NCBI GenBank assembly: GCA_034769895.1
Contig: CM068373.1
Coordinates: 200,178,134-200,242,133 of the forward strand
DNA: 64,000 nt
Source of the DNA: Magicicada septendecula
Taxonomy: Eukaryota > Arthropoda > Insecta > Hemiptera > Cicadidae
Direction of reading: 5' to 3'
Notes under the pieces: model-generated
What the model was told of the DNA's origin: nothing
Seen by the model: the letters and a program-made list of their open reading frames with translations, nothing else
Databases searched by the model: none
In this document: positions 24,511-37,673 of the stretch, one piece after another
How the letters are laid out: each line of letters opens with the position of its first letter
Numbering within the stretch: the first letter of the stretch is position 1
Made by a program: the position numbers and the translations under genes

Positions 24511-27230
24511 TTCTAATGCAGACGTAAGAGTGAAGATATATTCTCACTTACTAGATGTATGTTTTGTGTATTATGTACCCATTAAAAGTTTGGTTTTACT
24601 GAATTAGAAGAAATTAAAATAGTAAACTAGACTACAATATCACAAATGATTATAAGATTTAGCAATTTTTCCTGTTACACAAAAAGATTTTAGCAGTTAA
24701 TAACATTTCCTTTACTAATACGACTGTTTGGTTGAAAGTTCAATTAGTTGTTTCACAAGTACTACTGGAATGTCACTGTGCTTTGTAGAAAATAGTTACA
24801 TTTACAATTCACTTAAGCCAAAACGCAAACTTAAAAATACACATGATTCAGTAATAATGGATTATTGGTTATGCAACAATGCCTCAGTATTTAAATTTCG
24901 ATATTCTGTGGGTGATTTGATGAGGTAAAACTGTTGTGTAGAGTTGTGTCATATACAATAAAGTATATGTTTTAAACAATTACCAACTGTTTTTTCTTGG
25001 TATTCTCTATTGTAACGTTCCATCGTGTACCTGCTACAGAATTTCATGGAAAATAACACTTGTAATTTAATATGCCTAAAGGAAAATGTACAAAATTAAG
25101 CATATAAATTAAATACGTGATTGTACTTACCCTAGAGAATAAACTTTTATAGTTATGTTAATTTAATTACACTGGTATAGGCCTATTGTGTTGCCCATGG
25201 ACGCGCCATAGCACTCGTGTGTATGTGTCCAATGCGACGAGCATCCCACTATCTGTTTACAAAAAGATACATTATTATGAGACAACTTTAATTATCTGAG
25301 CTTCAGATGCTAATGCATTAAAACTTAACTTTGTTAGGTTTAAGAACATAGTTTTAATGTAACGGTGAAACATTTACAGTCATACGTTTATAATGTCAGT
25401 GATAAAGTGTAAGCTGTATTGTGCAGTGCATTGTGGAGCTGTATGCGTATTGTTCGAACTAAGTGCGTATAATGCATTAAATCCATTGACACAGAGTTCA
25501 GTTACATTAACGTCTAGAATGGCAAAAACTAATGTAGAAAAACGATACAAAATATAATTGAATAAAATTATATTTTTCCTATCACTACATTGTAGTAGAT
25601 GTAACTTAATGCATTCATTGATTTGCCTTTGAAATGCATTATAGTCAAATCAGAAAGTGGTAATTCTCCTTATATGACTTTAATTAATGTAATTATTTGG
25701 ATTAAGATTACTAACATCAATGTTAAAATAATTATTATAGGGAATGTAAAACTGTGTTAAAAGAGTATTAAAACAGATTAAAGAAGACGAGAAGCAGACA
25801 CAAATGAAATTATATAAATGTATGGTATCATGACCGTTTTATGGTTCCGAAGAAAAGATTGTTAATTTAAAAAAAACTATTTTGAAGATTGTTAATTGAA
25901 AAGACTACAAAATACGTACAAATTATGGATATAAAATTTTGAAAGTAGTCTCTAGGCTTATATGAAACGGTGTGCGAAGATTTAGAAACAGATTTAGGTA
26001 CAGACAGATTTAGAAACAACGTCTTTAGAACAGAGTCGATTATAGCCTCGGTCAGGGACAGAGCAGCAGAGCAGAGGAGCACATGTCACATTGTGTGTAC
26101 TTACAAACAGAATAAAAGAGACAAAACTCTGTAGTCCAATTTTAATTTACAAGCTTGGATTGTAGACGTACAAGAGATAGCTTGTAGATGCAGACTAGAA
26201 CAGGTAACATCGCCTAATCCTGGAAAGAAAAAATAATTTGAATATTTAGGTGAGTAACGAAAATGATTTACTTAATATAGCTTATAATTAATGCTGAAAG
26301 TCTTTCAGATAACGTATTTCCTGTCTTATGTCTGAATTAGGACTACTGCAGAAGACGAATGAAATCTCATAAACTAAGTTGCTTCTTCCTTGGTGTTTCT
26401 CTGTAATACATAGGCTACTGCCCGGAACAAATAACTTTTATGATTTCCCTTGGGTATTTTATAAGATACGTAAAACTACATTTATGGATGAAACATGTAC
26501 TTTTATTTCACTAGTGACGACACAATTCGCAGTGTTTTGTGTACACAAGCTTATACACTTTTAAAGCACGTAAAATTCTTTAGTATAAACATGTCATCAG
26601 TGGCGAGTAGAATCATAAATAACACACGTTATAATAATGCGTAATTACAGTCATGACCTATAATGATAACAATGAGCAATCTGGTCAACCTGGGCCATTT
26701 TTACATTCCCTTGGTAAAACGGTCGATTTAATACTATTGATTCTTGTTCATAATTGTTCACCTGCCCATATATTTGTATTTCAGTGGGTCAAAGTTTTTT
26801 GAATTTTCTATGTTCTAATTTTTATTTACACATTTACATTGTATTTTTTATAAAAGTCTATTGACTTTACTAAGTTTATTTAGTTTTACAGGTTATTTTA
26901 AATTGCATACATTTACATACGCACTTGAAGGAGACACATTTGCAAGAGGAAATTAAATTATAACTTTTGCAAATTTTCAACTGGTAATTATAATTGCTGT
27001 GTGTGGTGTCAACAGAGGCGTCATGTCTCAGCTTTACGTATAGGATTGTTTGGATAAAATTGTATACACGTGTTACTTAATAAAATAATATAAACCTTCT
27101 AATTTAAAATTGGATGAAAGTATACAGACACAGTCACGCATTCTGCGACACCCTTGTAATATTTACGTATTGCGTCACCTGGCGATGCCGAACTATTACC
27201 TCTCATTCTCCTCGCCTCTGTAAAATATGT

Positions 27231-27234
<4 letters not shown>
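24511..27234. other. No gene recognised
   Basis: AT-rich spacer. Short frames at 24728, 25867 and 26379 show no motif. No repeat clear enough to report. Confidence 0.5.

Positions 27235-27281
<47 letters not shown>
27235..27281. repeat. (GT)n microsatellite
   Basis: Uninterrupted GT run of about 46 bp; short ORFs across it are Cys/Val or His/Thr artefacts. Confidence 0.97.
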
Positions 27282-27282
<1 letters not shown>

Positions 27283-27539
27283 GGGGGCACCAGAATCAGA
27301 AGAAATGTTATAACCTAAATATCGGAAACCAGTCACTAGTATCATGATCAAATTATTAAAGCAAACTTTAAACTGACAGGAAATTTACGGACAAAAGTCA
27401 TTACCTCACACTTAGTGATAGAAAACAAATATAACGTCTCTCCTGCACTCTTGCAAAGACATTATAACATCGGGAACCAGTTCAATTGTTCGCTGTTAAT
27501 TAAACTAGCTGCCGTAGTTAGTAAAATTTACTTACCAAC

Positions 27540-28090
27540 TGTGCCGTACTGGGTTCGGCATCGTATGATTAGCGTTTTTAAAACGAGCGGCGTTGACGTC
27601 ACGCACTGCCACGGCAGTTTGTCGCCGTCCGGTTATGCACACAGTTGTGGTGTATCTACGAAATTCAGTTGGCGCGTCCAGATGTTTTGTGCATTCCTGC
27701 ATCAAGAGCTTTCTTGGGTGGACAGACACATTGAATCTGTCTCATTTCTATTCGAACCCTCAACCTGGTCATCTGCTCTCGACTGGCGGCACTCTTCTGT
27801 TCAGGATTTCGTCGACTTTTCTATGGTTCGCTGAATAAAGTTCTGCTCCAGGTGCTCGAACAAGGGCGAGATGGGTGTCGGGTGTGACGAACAACTGTCC
27901 ACCCTCCTGGCAGAGACGATCTTTTAGCCACGATTGCCGTCAGTCGAGAACAACTGTTCGGACACATTTTCCAACGCTACGCTGCCCCAGGACTTGTGAT
28001 ACGACCGAGACATTACTGATCAGCTCCAATATTGACTAAGTACACCGGACAATCCAGGTGGAAACATTCTAATTATCTATTTTCTATCTC
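27540..28090. other. GC-richer island, unidentified
   Basis: Markedly GC-richer than both flanks and with many CpG steps. Overlapping frames on both strands (plus 27415-27834 and 27593-27838, minus 27532-27729) stay open because stop codons are rarer here. None shows a motif I know. It could be an old exon or promoter region of a host gene, or a transposon part. The neighbouring 27282-27539 is plain AT-rich DNA. Confidence 0.35.
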
Positions 28091-29239
28091 AACGACATGG
28101 TGAATGCACGGAAGCACCCAGAAGCTCACTCATGAAGTTTTAACCGTTATACTTTGGCACAAACTCTCATGTTCAGTTATGTTACTGCATGTGTGAACAT
28201 TACAGCATTAGACCTAATGAAATCTATTATAACTGTTTATAATGTGTAAGAAAATTACACACACACACACACACACATATCCGCAGGTTGCTGTAAGTTC
28301 TACCTTTTCATCTAGTTAAAACCATTAGGGAGTTAGTTATCTTGTGCTTTCATGTCATACGGTCATGGCAGAGTTTTAATCACGTAACGGGGGCTGTCTG
28401 ATGCTTCAGTTGAGAAACTATTTTCCTTTTCACATATACTTAGCGCTTTTATGATTAAAGTCAGGGTTGTTTAGTATGTTGAGTCTCTGGGCGGTCATTT
28501 GCATTCTATGGTGCTAATTACCAAGGCACATCTACGCTTAGGAGCTGTGATTATCGGATTACCCTGTCAATTATATTTATACATATGTATATATTGTTGT
28601 GCATTCGTTTACGTTAGTTGAAATGGGTTTATGAGGGATTTAGTACTGAAATGAGGGATGTTGTGTTAATTATGTTGTGTATGTGCTTGTGTGTGTAATT
28701 TTAATATATTTTGCTGGGGGAATATGTTATGAATTTAAAAGAAAAAAAAAACGATAAATGTGCTTACTAAGACAAAAAGGCTAGCCTATTTGAAATCTAT
28801 ACAACACTTATGGATTAGTGAATTGCTTTTTATGAATGAGATTATTGCTACCATTGACTCATACATAATCAGGCAGGAATTTTGCAATTTATGTTAATAT
28901 TCAATTCACTTACATTTTATGCCATTAGGAATATTAATTGATATATATATATAATCCTGCCGTTAATTTTGTGCTTGTACAATCGATAACTTGTCATCTC
29001 ATGTAACATTTTGCAGGCTTAATAAAGCATACGCTTGTTGGTTAAAAGACTTTTTCATTTGCAAGTCCTGTCATTCACCTGGGGGGACATGTCTGTAATT
29101 GTAATTGGGCCTTGCACACTTTTGCTTCCTCTAGGTTCTCCACCTAGTTCTAAATATGATGTCTCTCCCCTTTACAAAAAAAAACTTAATAAAAATAAAA
29201 TAAAAATTTCAAAAAAAATTTACAAAAAAAAACTTAGAA
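28091..29239. other. Spacer with (CA)n
   Basis: (CA)n at 28257-28278 and poly-A-rich stretches near 28740 and 29177-29240. No gene. Confidence 0.55.
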
Positions 29240-30626
29240 AATAAAGGGGGGTTTCACAACAAATTATGACAATGTATATATCAGGAATTAGTCAAGGGTT
29301 ACATAAATTTATTCACTCTCTGGATATTAGCGAAAACATCTCTTTATTCTTGTGTTTTAACTAAGTATAAAAGTAATAGCTTTAATAGTCATCCTTTAAT
29401 TTTTTACTTACTTTACTTTACTTTTAAAAGAAAAATTCTTATAAATTCGGCATTAAATATTCTTTAAATTTTTTACTCTTTTTATCTCAAAATCATTCAG
29501 CTGTATATTATTTCAGTTACCACGGATCCGGGTCTTAACTTTGCAATATTCTAATATATAACAACATCATCCAAACTATTTGAAGAATAGTCCGGTGTAA
29601 TTTTCAGAATTACTTTACCTTTAAAGATCATCAGGTTATTACTATATCATTACAGAAAATACAAACATTTATATGCTAATCTTTAAGTTATCTAAAGTCT
29701 TTACCAGAAACTTTACTGTTCCTTTTGTGTCGGTTTTTAAAAAAAGCAAGTTATGCACAAATGTTATGATTTAATATCACCTGAATAGAACGTGAGTTTG
29801 CTGTGGGTGTTCGTGATGGTCTTCTTCAGTAAGTCTTCTTGGGTGTAGTTCGTTGTTTCTCTGGATCCTCCATTTAGTTGATTGTTTCCGAATTGTAGTC
29901 TAGGTCATGACGATTTGATTCTGCTTCTTGAAGTTCATACGGTTGTTGTTGTAACTTTCTTCTTCTGGAGTTGGTTGTTCACATTTTACATTTTAATTGT
30001 TCTTATTTTAGCAGCACTGATGTTTACTTTAATATGGTAAGGAACATATCTTACCACTTACTGTTTGTAAAGAGATGTGTCGGCTAAGTTTTTTTTTATA
30101 TATTACCAATATTTGCTCCACGCACTACATTCAGAGTTTTTTTAGTTTTACCCAACGCTACATTGGATTAAATCAATTATAACAACTAACGTCTAGTTAT
30201 ATCGTTGTTTAGCGGTGTACACCTAAGTGTAACTTTACAACACATTTTTGACCTGCTTACATGTCGAAGTTTCTCCGGCGACTGGGGGTTGTTTAGCGGC
30301 AGGGATTCTGTAAGCTGGCGCGGTTTACGCGCTGAGAAAAGTAGTTCGTTCCTTTAGTATTAATAATTGTTCTTTAATTAACTAGTAATAAATTATGCTA
30401 CCTTTTTGTTATGAGTTGGATATTTCCTTTATTATTAATACGTCTTTTATTTAATTAAAAGAATTATTATTTTTCGCTTAATAACATTGTACTTTGCGTG
30501 TTCGTACTGGACAATTTGCACGTTGATACAGGAATCTAGGTACAGATAAGGGGTGGATAATACTCTCACTTGTTATAAGAACAAAAATTTAATTTGTGCT
30601 ATTTAAATAATTTCTAAATCGTCACA
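29240..30626. mobile_element. Probable LTR-like relative of 38009-39580
   Basis: Ends in AAATCGTCACA (30616-30626), the same right edge as the defined insertion at 38009-39580. It also shares a similar T/G-rich middle (TTCTTCTTGAAG/GTTGTT blocks near 29800-29990). The left edge is uncertain; 29240 is a guess near GGGGGGTTTCACAAC. No coding region. Confidence 0.3.
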
Positions 30627-31635
30627 CAAACCAAGAGAGAAGTTAGTAACGTACGAAGTCATTATAGATCCAAACATTTGTCCAAGTGAAGCGGTTTCTT
30701 CTTTATAAAAACCAGGCCTATTCAAATTATCAGTGACTTGTAAGAAAGAAAAGAAATAATTTTAAGAGACTTAGATACGTAAATTTGTAAATTTTACGTA
30801 ATTTAATTAAAATATGTAAATTTGTATTTGGATTTTTTCGGTTTTCTTCAGCACTTTACTCTCTTTTTAAAACATGATGCCCCAAAATTTTGTAATTTAA
30901 AAATATGCAACACTGTATTTTAATTTTGGATACTCTTTTCTTTAATTTGATACCCTACAGAGATATTTCAATTCCCTTCAAACTTTTGTCATCTACTATT
31001 TTTGCACAATGAATTCCTATGTTTGGGTGGTAAAGTTATAAAAAAATTGGTACCAACTTTATGAAAATCCGTTGACGCATACATAAGTTCTCTTGAGACA
31101 TACTCCATATATGCAGTCAGATATATAATGGTCATATTTTCGTAAAAACACTTGACAAAATATGCAATTGAGCGATAAAGTTTTGCTTGTCACATTCAAA
31201 GTCGCTGGTCATATAAATACAGAAATATGTTATGTTATACAGAAATTATGGTAAAGTAATTTTAAAATAAGCAGAAACGTGTCTAATTAAATGGTAAGAG
31301 AGATTAGCAGCTACAACGTAAAATTATTGTAGTTACAAGAGATTAACTATGTAAACGGGGTAGGATAAACCCACACAACTGATTAAACATACGGTAGCCT
31401 GCGTCTTAATGTTAATGGACAGAAACTTGCACCTGGGTGTAATTAGGCCTACTACAGCTGTAGGATGACACGTAATTGATAAGAAACACTCACTCCTCCA
31501 ACTTTTCACAACCTCTCACACGTATTTTTGTGTAAAATTATAATTATAATTTATATTTTTTTTAAGATTCATTTTCACAAGTATCCAAGTCACATGAAAT
31601 TATATTCAAAAACGTACGTTAATAGTTCCGTCAGT
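30627..31635. other. No feature recognised
   Basis: AT-rich with no protein-like frame. Confidence 0.5.
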
Positions 31636-31700
31636 GACTTACTTTTTTGTCGTTACGACGCGTTTCAAGACGTATGTCTCATCATCAGGTGTTTCACTCG
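31636..31700 (-). other. Hammerhead-like hairpin motif
   Basis: On the minus strand CTGATGA is followed by a small stem (AGAC...GTCT), then GAAACG, then a second stem GTCG-TAA-CGAC. The core order matches a hammerhead ribozyme, but the conserved UH after stem III is not seen and there is an extra base at stem II. Such near-core hairpins are common in retroelement tails (Penelope-like elements are one known source). No reverse transcriptase lies nearby. Confidence 0.4.
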
Positions 31701-32033
31701 ATAGGTAGGTGTTACTTCCATTGTAGTAGTCGTTTCTATTTATAACCTTCCAGTGTCTAGACAACTTACTACATTGTCACAGATTTTCAATCATTTCCTC
31801 TAGTTCCTCTAGTCAATTATAATTTGTTTTTGATTTTATTAAAATAATAAAGACAATGGGCTGATTAAGCTTATAAGTAGGTTTGTAATGCAATAAACTG
31901 GTTTGGTTCAAGTCTTTACTTGCAACCAATAATTATCTATAGGAAGAATTTGTTGCCCCACGGCTACCGATAATCTATAAACATGAGCTCAAATTCTAGA
32001 AATTTTAATATATTAGATTGGGGTAGAACCCAA

Positions 32034-32035
<2 letters not shown>
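31701..32035. other. No feature recognised
   Basis: Sequence following the hairpin motif; may belong to the same repeat, but nothing identifies it. Confidence 0.4.

Positions 32036-32097
<62 letters not shown>
32036..32097. repeat. (GT)n microsatellite, about 62 bp
   Basis: Uninterrupted GT run, the longest pure GT/AC repeat in the window. Confidence 0.97.
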
Positions 32098-32099
<2 letters not shown>

Positions 32100-33301
32100 G
32101 ATACCTGTTGCAAGCGGAATATCGGTTTCCAAAATTAAAAAAAATCATTAAAAGATATGATTAGTCACTAAAATGAAAATTTGGAGAACATGAAGAGTGG
32201 TCTTGCATAACTTGAATACCAAACAAAATTCAGAAAAATTCCTGAAGTGGAAAAATTCGGTAGTTCAAAATAAGACAATATCTGCAGGAGAATACTAAAT
32301 AGTGACACTTTATAGGAGCAGCTTAAAGTCTCTTTAACAAAAGGGAGAGCTTGAAAGTGTTTTATAGCTGAGTGTTGGTCTACAATATGGGCTTTTCCAA
32401 ACAGTATTTCACTTTTATTTGTTACAACACATTATAGCAAATTTATGTGTAAACAGTAGTCGACAAACATAGTGATGGATTTTGAATGTGACTGTTTTCT
32501 AGTTTATGATTTTGCGCTCGTTCAATTTTCTTTCAATCTGCTCACAGTACTCAGAATTATATTAAAGAATATCGCTGAGAAAATATGACTAATTTATTTA
32601 CTGTTGCAAACATTTGATGAATATGTAAATGTTTAGAATCTTCCTTTTCAGAAACCATAACTTTGTACTAACAACGTAACGTATTTGTTAGAGCAGATGC
32701 GTGTAAACCACACCAGTTACAGTAACGTGAAATCAAGAAACATTCATAATTAACAAGTAATATTTAAGTATTCAGGTATTCAGGCATTTAAGTAATATTT
32801 AACTACAAGTATTACATTATATTTATATATCCTATATTATATTGTTTTATTTAAGTCTTTTAAATATAAGTATTATATTTTCTTACTACGTTAAAACATA
32901 ATAGTCATCCGTGTTTATGTTATTTTTTAGGTAAAAGGGGTTGGTCAATTTACGATCACATTCTGCACCAAAACAAGATTGCCTGCAGAATGAGAATAAC
33001 CAGAATAACGTTGGAACCGTTATGATAGGGAAACAGGACGTATGAAAGACAGGGTGATAGATGCTGAATCACTGATGAACTCTACTATAAATGTACATAA
33101 CCCATCTCACTGAATCAGTCTAACTACTGCTTTTCGTTTAGGTTTCAAACAAATTGCATTAACAACTTCCGGCCGTACAAGATACACACATATGTAAATA
33201 ACATGCATGTATAATAAATCTTGTGGCAATTTTGTGGTTACAAATATATTACACTGTAGGCGAAATATAGCCTATAGTATATTTTTAAAAGCGATTCCAA
33301 T
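32098..33301. other. No feature recognised
   Basis: AT-rich spacer. TATTTAAGTATTCAGG and related short direct repeats occur at 32760-32880. Confidence 0.5.
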
Positions 33302-33571
33302 TTAACCTGATAATAAATTCGTCTCCGTGGTAGCGACGTCACCTACAATTCCCACCCGTTTTGCCAATAAGCTGAAGTTGCTGCATTGGTATGCAGTATC
33401 GTCCGGTATGCAATTAATGTTTGCATTGTGTTTGTCTGTGTTTGTTTTATAACATTTGATAGAGTGCAATTGAACTGTTCCGGATTGTGTGTAATCGCTT
33501 TTCTCTATGTTTTTGCAACGGTAGCAATTGCGATAGCAATCAATGCTGTTGACAAATAGTAAAGCATACAT
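33302..33571 (-). other. Unrecognised 89-codon ORF
   Basis: Minus-strand frame with five cysteines, including CYRNCYRCKN near the N-terminus. The C-terminal half (CIPDDTAYQCSNFSLLAKRV) has protein-like composition for this AT-rich background. Upstream base context gives no support for the start, and I recognise no family. It could be a transposon fragment or chance. Confidence 0.25.
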
Positions 33572-34592
33572 TATGTAGAGTGTTGCTTCTCGCTCTTACT
33601 GACATCACTAAACCAACACGGTATAACAAACTAAATCAAGAACAAAGACTCCAACTTGAAAAAGACTTGGAGTATTATTTGAAAATCAAAACATGTGTAA
33701 CTACTTCAGGTGAATAATAACATGAACAACAACAGTAGAATAATAATCTGTACAATCTGTAATAAAAGTCAGTTAAAAAGTTGGGGTACAAAACAAAAAT
33801 TATATTATTTAAGGTGTCGTTGATGAACTATTTTGCGTCCAATATTTAATTATTTTGTTTGTTTGCGTTAATTGCAATTAGTATCATCGAGACCAAGTGT
33901 TTGACACTATTTTGTTAAAACCATTGCTCATGGAGTGTAGACTAACTGCTGCGGGAGTGTTTAACCCTATAGGTTTTTGAGGGTAAACAGGAGAGGAAGT
34001 CTAACTAAACTAGAGGGTGGTTGTATGATTAATTCTAACTAAAGAACGACTCTCAACATAATCCGTGCACTATTACTTAATAATCATTTTAAAATGTTTT
34101 GCCATAAGAATATCAATTATATTGTGGTAATTAGTATGTGTTAATCTTGGACAACCAAAATGAGTTTCTTTCCGACATTTGTTTCCCCGACATTCTTGCA
34201 GCATCATTTAATTTGTTATCAATATAGGTTTCAGTAATTACTATGCCTTCATTGGTTAGTCTTTATTGTGTTATACATGAAAGATTACATTACTTTTATA
34301 ATTTTTTATTTGTCTAATAATTATCTTTAATCTTTTGAAACAGTAGTCAGTATTATTTAGTAAAAGTGACAAGCAATGGAATAATTTCAGAGTGTGCTAA
34401 TTGACGTATCTTTAAACAAATATGACTGCTGTACTTTGTTTTCAATTTTCAAATTTTTAAATTTTCCAAAGTTGAAAAATGATCAAGTGTATAATCAATG
34501 ATCCTCTTACCCGCTCCCTGTGTCTCCCGTAAGATTCTTTCTAATCTTTTATTTTCAATATTAAAATAAACAATAACCTCTTTTAATAGACG
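33572..34592. other. No feature recognised
   Basis: AT-rich; no protein-like frame up to the Gypsy target site ATAT at 34593-34596. Confidence 0.5.
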
Positions 34593-34596
34593 ATAT

Positions 34597-34902
34597 TGTT
34601 ACGACGGTCTACTCGATCGTCGTAGGTACAGTGGAAACAAAAATACAAGACACCAATTAAGTCACTAATCACAACTTTAATTTTCACATTTAAACAGTTC
34701 ATAATTAACAACACAGTCTCTACAACAAATCAAATAAAAATTGTTCACACGCAATAAAATGTCCACTAAAATTAAACACAATTGTATTACAATTATACTG
34801 TCCGATTATAAAACGCCACTCTTAACTAATAACCACTTGAACGCGCACAGTAATATCCTACTATAAATCTCGAACCGCACTGTCAATATCTCGCACTAAT
34901 AC
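34597..34902 (-). repeat. 3' LTR remnant of Gypsy element
   Basis: Matches 37528 onward closely (TGTTACGACGGTCTA, GGTACAGTGGAAACAAAAAT, ACTTGAACGCGCACAGT). It lacks the insertions present in the other LTR. Similarity ends at CGCACTAATAC (34902), after which hAT sequence begins. Confidence 0.9.
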
Positions 34903-35629
34903 TCAGCTCCACATTAATCAGCTCCAGAAAGTAGACATTGATCTCACTGTTATAAAACGGTCTCTTACAAGTTTTGAAGAAAATGTGTTGAAAATCAGAA
35001 ATAATATTGACACAGACACTGGAGAGCCACAACAGTCACAAAGTTCACCTCCAAAGAAAAGGAAGATTGACAAAACTGAGTGGAAGAGACAGGCAAAGGA
35101 AGTATGTGATGTGATTATATGCCAAATAAAGGAACGGTTTAGATTCACGAGCCATCTCGTAGGAGCATCTTTGTTCATCTCAGAAAAGTTTCCAGCTTAT
35201 GTTACTAAATTTCCAGAAGACGCTGTAAAAACTGTATGCAATGCTTACAATTTTCTCAATTTTAAAAAACTCTGTACGGAACTTGCAACAATCTATAATG
35301 CAACGGATTTTAGAAGACTGTCAGGGGCTGTTAGTTTGTACTCTTTTTTCAAAGACAATAAGTTAGAAGAAACTTTTAGTGAAGCTATAAAACTCTTAGT
35401 CATTTTGATTACAATACCAATAACCTCTTTTGAAGCAGAAAGATGTTTTTCGACGCTTAAAAGAATAAAGACATTTCTAAGGAACACCATGTCACAAGAA
35501 AGGTTGTTTGCATTGGCCATGCTGTCAATAGAAAGAGACCTGATCATGGAAATTCCTGATTTCAATCAGAATGTGATTGAAAAATTTGCCCGTCTGAAAG
35601 AAGGGCGGATGGATTTTCTTTTAAAATAA
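34901..35629 (+). pseudogene. hAT transposase C-terminus (ZMYM1/TTF-like)
   Basis: Open in frame from the junction to a stop at 35629. It reads QLQKVDIDLTVIKRSLTSFE, then a basic PPKKRKID stretch, and ends in the hAT dimerisation block: LLVILITIPITSFEAERCFS, then TLKRIKTFLRNTMSQERL and ALAMLSIERDL. This matches the C-terminus of hAT transposases of the type annotated as zinc finger MYM-type protein 1-like. The N-terminal zinc finger and catalytic core are lost. The surviving part has no stop, so it decayed little before or after truncation. The first ATG/TTG is not a true start. Confidence 0.85.
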
Positions 35630-35970
35630 GGGTAAGTGACAAAATTATTCCCAAGTATAACTATATTTTTCAATATTAATTATATATACACATTAAAATA
35701 GTTTATCTAAAGTGAATTAATACTAAAATAAATAGGCCTGTTATTACGTTAACTAATTTCAAAGTAATTTCAATACATTTTTTGGATGCTGTTACACAGA
35801 AAATGTTATATTACTATATAAGTCATAATTTTGAATTAAATAAAACAATACTAACTTTATTATTCAGTCATATAAACTTAGTGATATTTTAGCATTTTCT
35901 ATTTAAACAATTTAATACCATCCACCCCACAACTGCAACCCCCAAAATTTTCAACCACCAGCCGCCACTG
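34903..35970 (+). mobile_element. 5'-truncated hAT element inside Gypsy
   Basis: The right terminus, read on the minus strand from 35970, is CAGTGGCGGCTGGTGGTTG, a hAT-type terminal inverted repeat. It abuts Gypsy protease sequence. The left terminus is missing because a deletion joins the hAT coding region directly to the 3' LTR at about 34903. The bases right of the terminus, CGTACACG, would be one half of the expected 8-bp duplication; the other half is lost. Between 35630 and 35921 lies AT-rich 3' untranslated sequence. Confidence 0.8.
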
Positions 35971-36009
35971 CGTACACGTACGTTTACCTTTCCTAGCACC
36001 TTGACGGGG

Positions 36010-37522
36010 CTTCCAGTCACAGTTTGTATTGTACAAGAGCTAATTAGAGGCTGGCTAAGTCAGGGCCCACTATGGACACTGTTGCGCCCGTGTCAACTGT
36101 AAATGATATTATTTTACCTTCCGAAAATCCATTAACGATCAAGTTTCCACTGGTCTTATGTAGCGTGGAAACTGTCTGCTGTTCTGGGGCTTTACTTCTC
36201 CAATTGGTGCGATCACTCTCTTCTCTCGGTATCTTCTTCTCCCAACAGGCTACCTGTAGATGACCAAGTTTTCCACAGTTGTAACATTTCGGTCTTCTGT
36301 CTTTTTCAAATCGTTGCGACTCTCGTGAACTTTTGAATTGTTTGTCCGACAACATTGTTTTTCTGCACCCATCGTAACGGCAATGTGATGGCACAAACCC
36401 ATTAATGTAGTGGGACGCTGACTTGGCAGCTTCAAACTCTAGGGCGTGAATAAGAGCTTCTGAGCTATTTCGGTGTCTTGCCATTCGTAACACTTGCTAA
36501 AGTTCACAATCTTCGATGCCATCAATAAATGTCTGCACCGCAAACCTTATTCGGAAATCTTCTGTTGCTTCAGGATAGGCCAATCTAATCAATCTGTCGA
36601 TACTTGCTTCAAACACTTGAAGACTCTCCCCGGAACGTTGTCGTCTTGTTCTCAACTGAGCGTAGTACAACTCTCGCAAATGTTTATCACCGTAGAACTT
36701 TTATCAACTCGTCATAGATGTTCTGGCTGTCAGGTGGAACTTTCTGTAGTAATTCTGCCGCAGGTCCTTTTAATGCAAGAACGAGTGAAACAGCCTTGTC
36801 TTTCTCTGTCCAATTATTGCGCATCCAGCAGCTTCAAATTGGCGGAGGTACGTTGCCCTGTGACTGCTTCCGTCAAAGGTTGAAGCTCTGACATGAACTG
36901 TCCTTACTGCAGGTAAAGTTACTTTCTCTGTTGACTTATTTTCTGCGTCTTTTTCTGTTATTATCATTGGTTCAGTTTGTTCACAAAGTTGTTTTGGTTG
37001 TAACTTCAGGAACTGATTTCTTATGTTTGCCATTGAGATTTCTACAGCAGATATTTTATTTGTCATGGCTTCTTCTATGTCAGATATTTTTGTGGACATC
37101 GATTCTTCAACACTCGAAACATATTTCTCTACTTCAGCTATTTTCTATGTCATTGAGTCTTGTACTTCCGATATGATAGTAACTTGTTTATTAAGTTCAC
37201 CTCGCAGGAGACCCAATTCTGCGGTACTATGTTCTTGCATCTGTTCTGCTCCTGTATTAATACTTTGATGTCTTCTGTTTCACGCTTCCGTCCTCTGTTT
37301 CCAGCTTACGTTCTTCTCTTTCCTTTAGACCTTCTTCTTTTGTCTCTTCCGCCTCCTGTCTGCGTTTCTCATCCTGTCGTTTTGCTGCTTCTTCCTGTGT
37401 CTGCCGCAGCAGTGTTTGTAAGGCTTGCATCGTCTGACTGGGATCAATGTTTCCGATTAATCACGAATTACACTCGTCTTGTACAAAGTGTCCACTGTTA
37501 ATCGTTCTATCTCACTTCTGAC
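36010..37522 (-). pseudogene. Gypsy gag and protease start, broken
   Basis: Minus-strand coding starts beside the primer-binding site with SGVRSEIERLTVDTLYKTS. A Glu/Lys/Gln-rich coiled coil follows (SQTMQALQTLLRQTQEEAAK near 37430), then STKISDIEEAMTNKISAVE near 37095. Gag core pieces include RASTFDGSSHRATYLRQFEA and RRQRSGESLQVFEASIDRL. The nucleocapsid has a CX2CX4HX4C knuckle (CYNCGKLGHLQVAC, about 36260-36300). The aspartic protease motif VDTGATVSIV lies near 36070-36100, and TGSPVKVLGKVNVRV continues it to the hAT junction. Frame changes occur near 37457, 36770, 36680 and 36050. Regulation would come from the 5' LTR. Confidence 0.85.
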
Positions 37523-37527
37523 ACCAC
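37510..37527 (-). other. Primer-binding site of Gypsy element
   Basis: Directly next to the LTR end (CGTAACA on the minus strand) the sequence is GTGGTGTCAGAAGTGAG, the position and style of a Gypsy primer-binding site. The gag-like frame begins within it. Confidence 0.65.
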
Positions 37528-37673
37528 TGTTACGACGGTCTATTCGATCGTCGTAGGTACAGTGGAAACAAAAATACAAGACACCAATTAAGTCATTATT
37601 CACACCTTTAATTTTCACAGTTAAACAGTTCGTAATTAACAATACATTCTCTACAACAAATCAAATGAAAATT

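Noticed and set aside
31636..31700. Functional hammerhead ribozyme
   Set aside because: Core order is present, but the cleavage triplet and correct stem III closing were not found; kept only as a motif.
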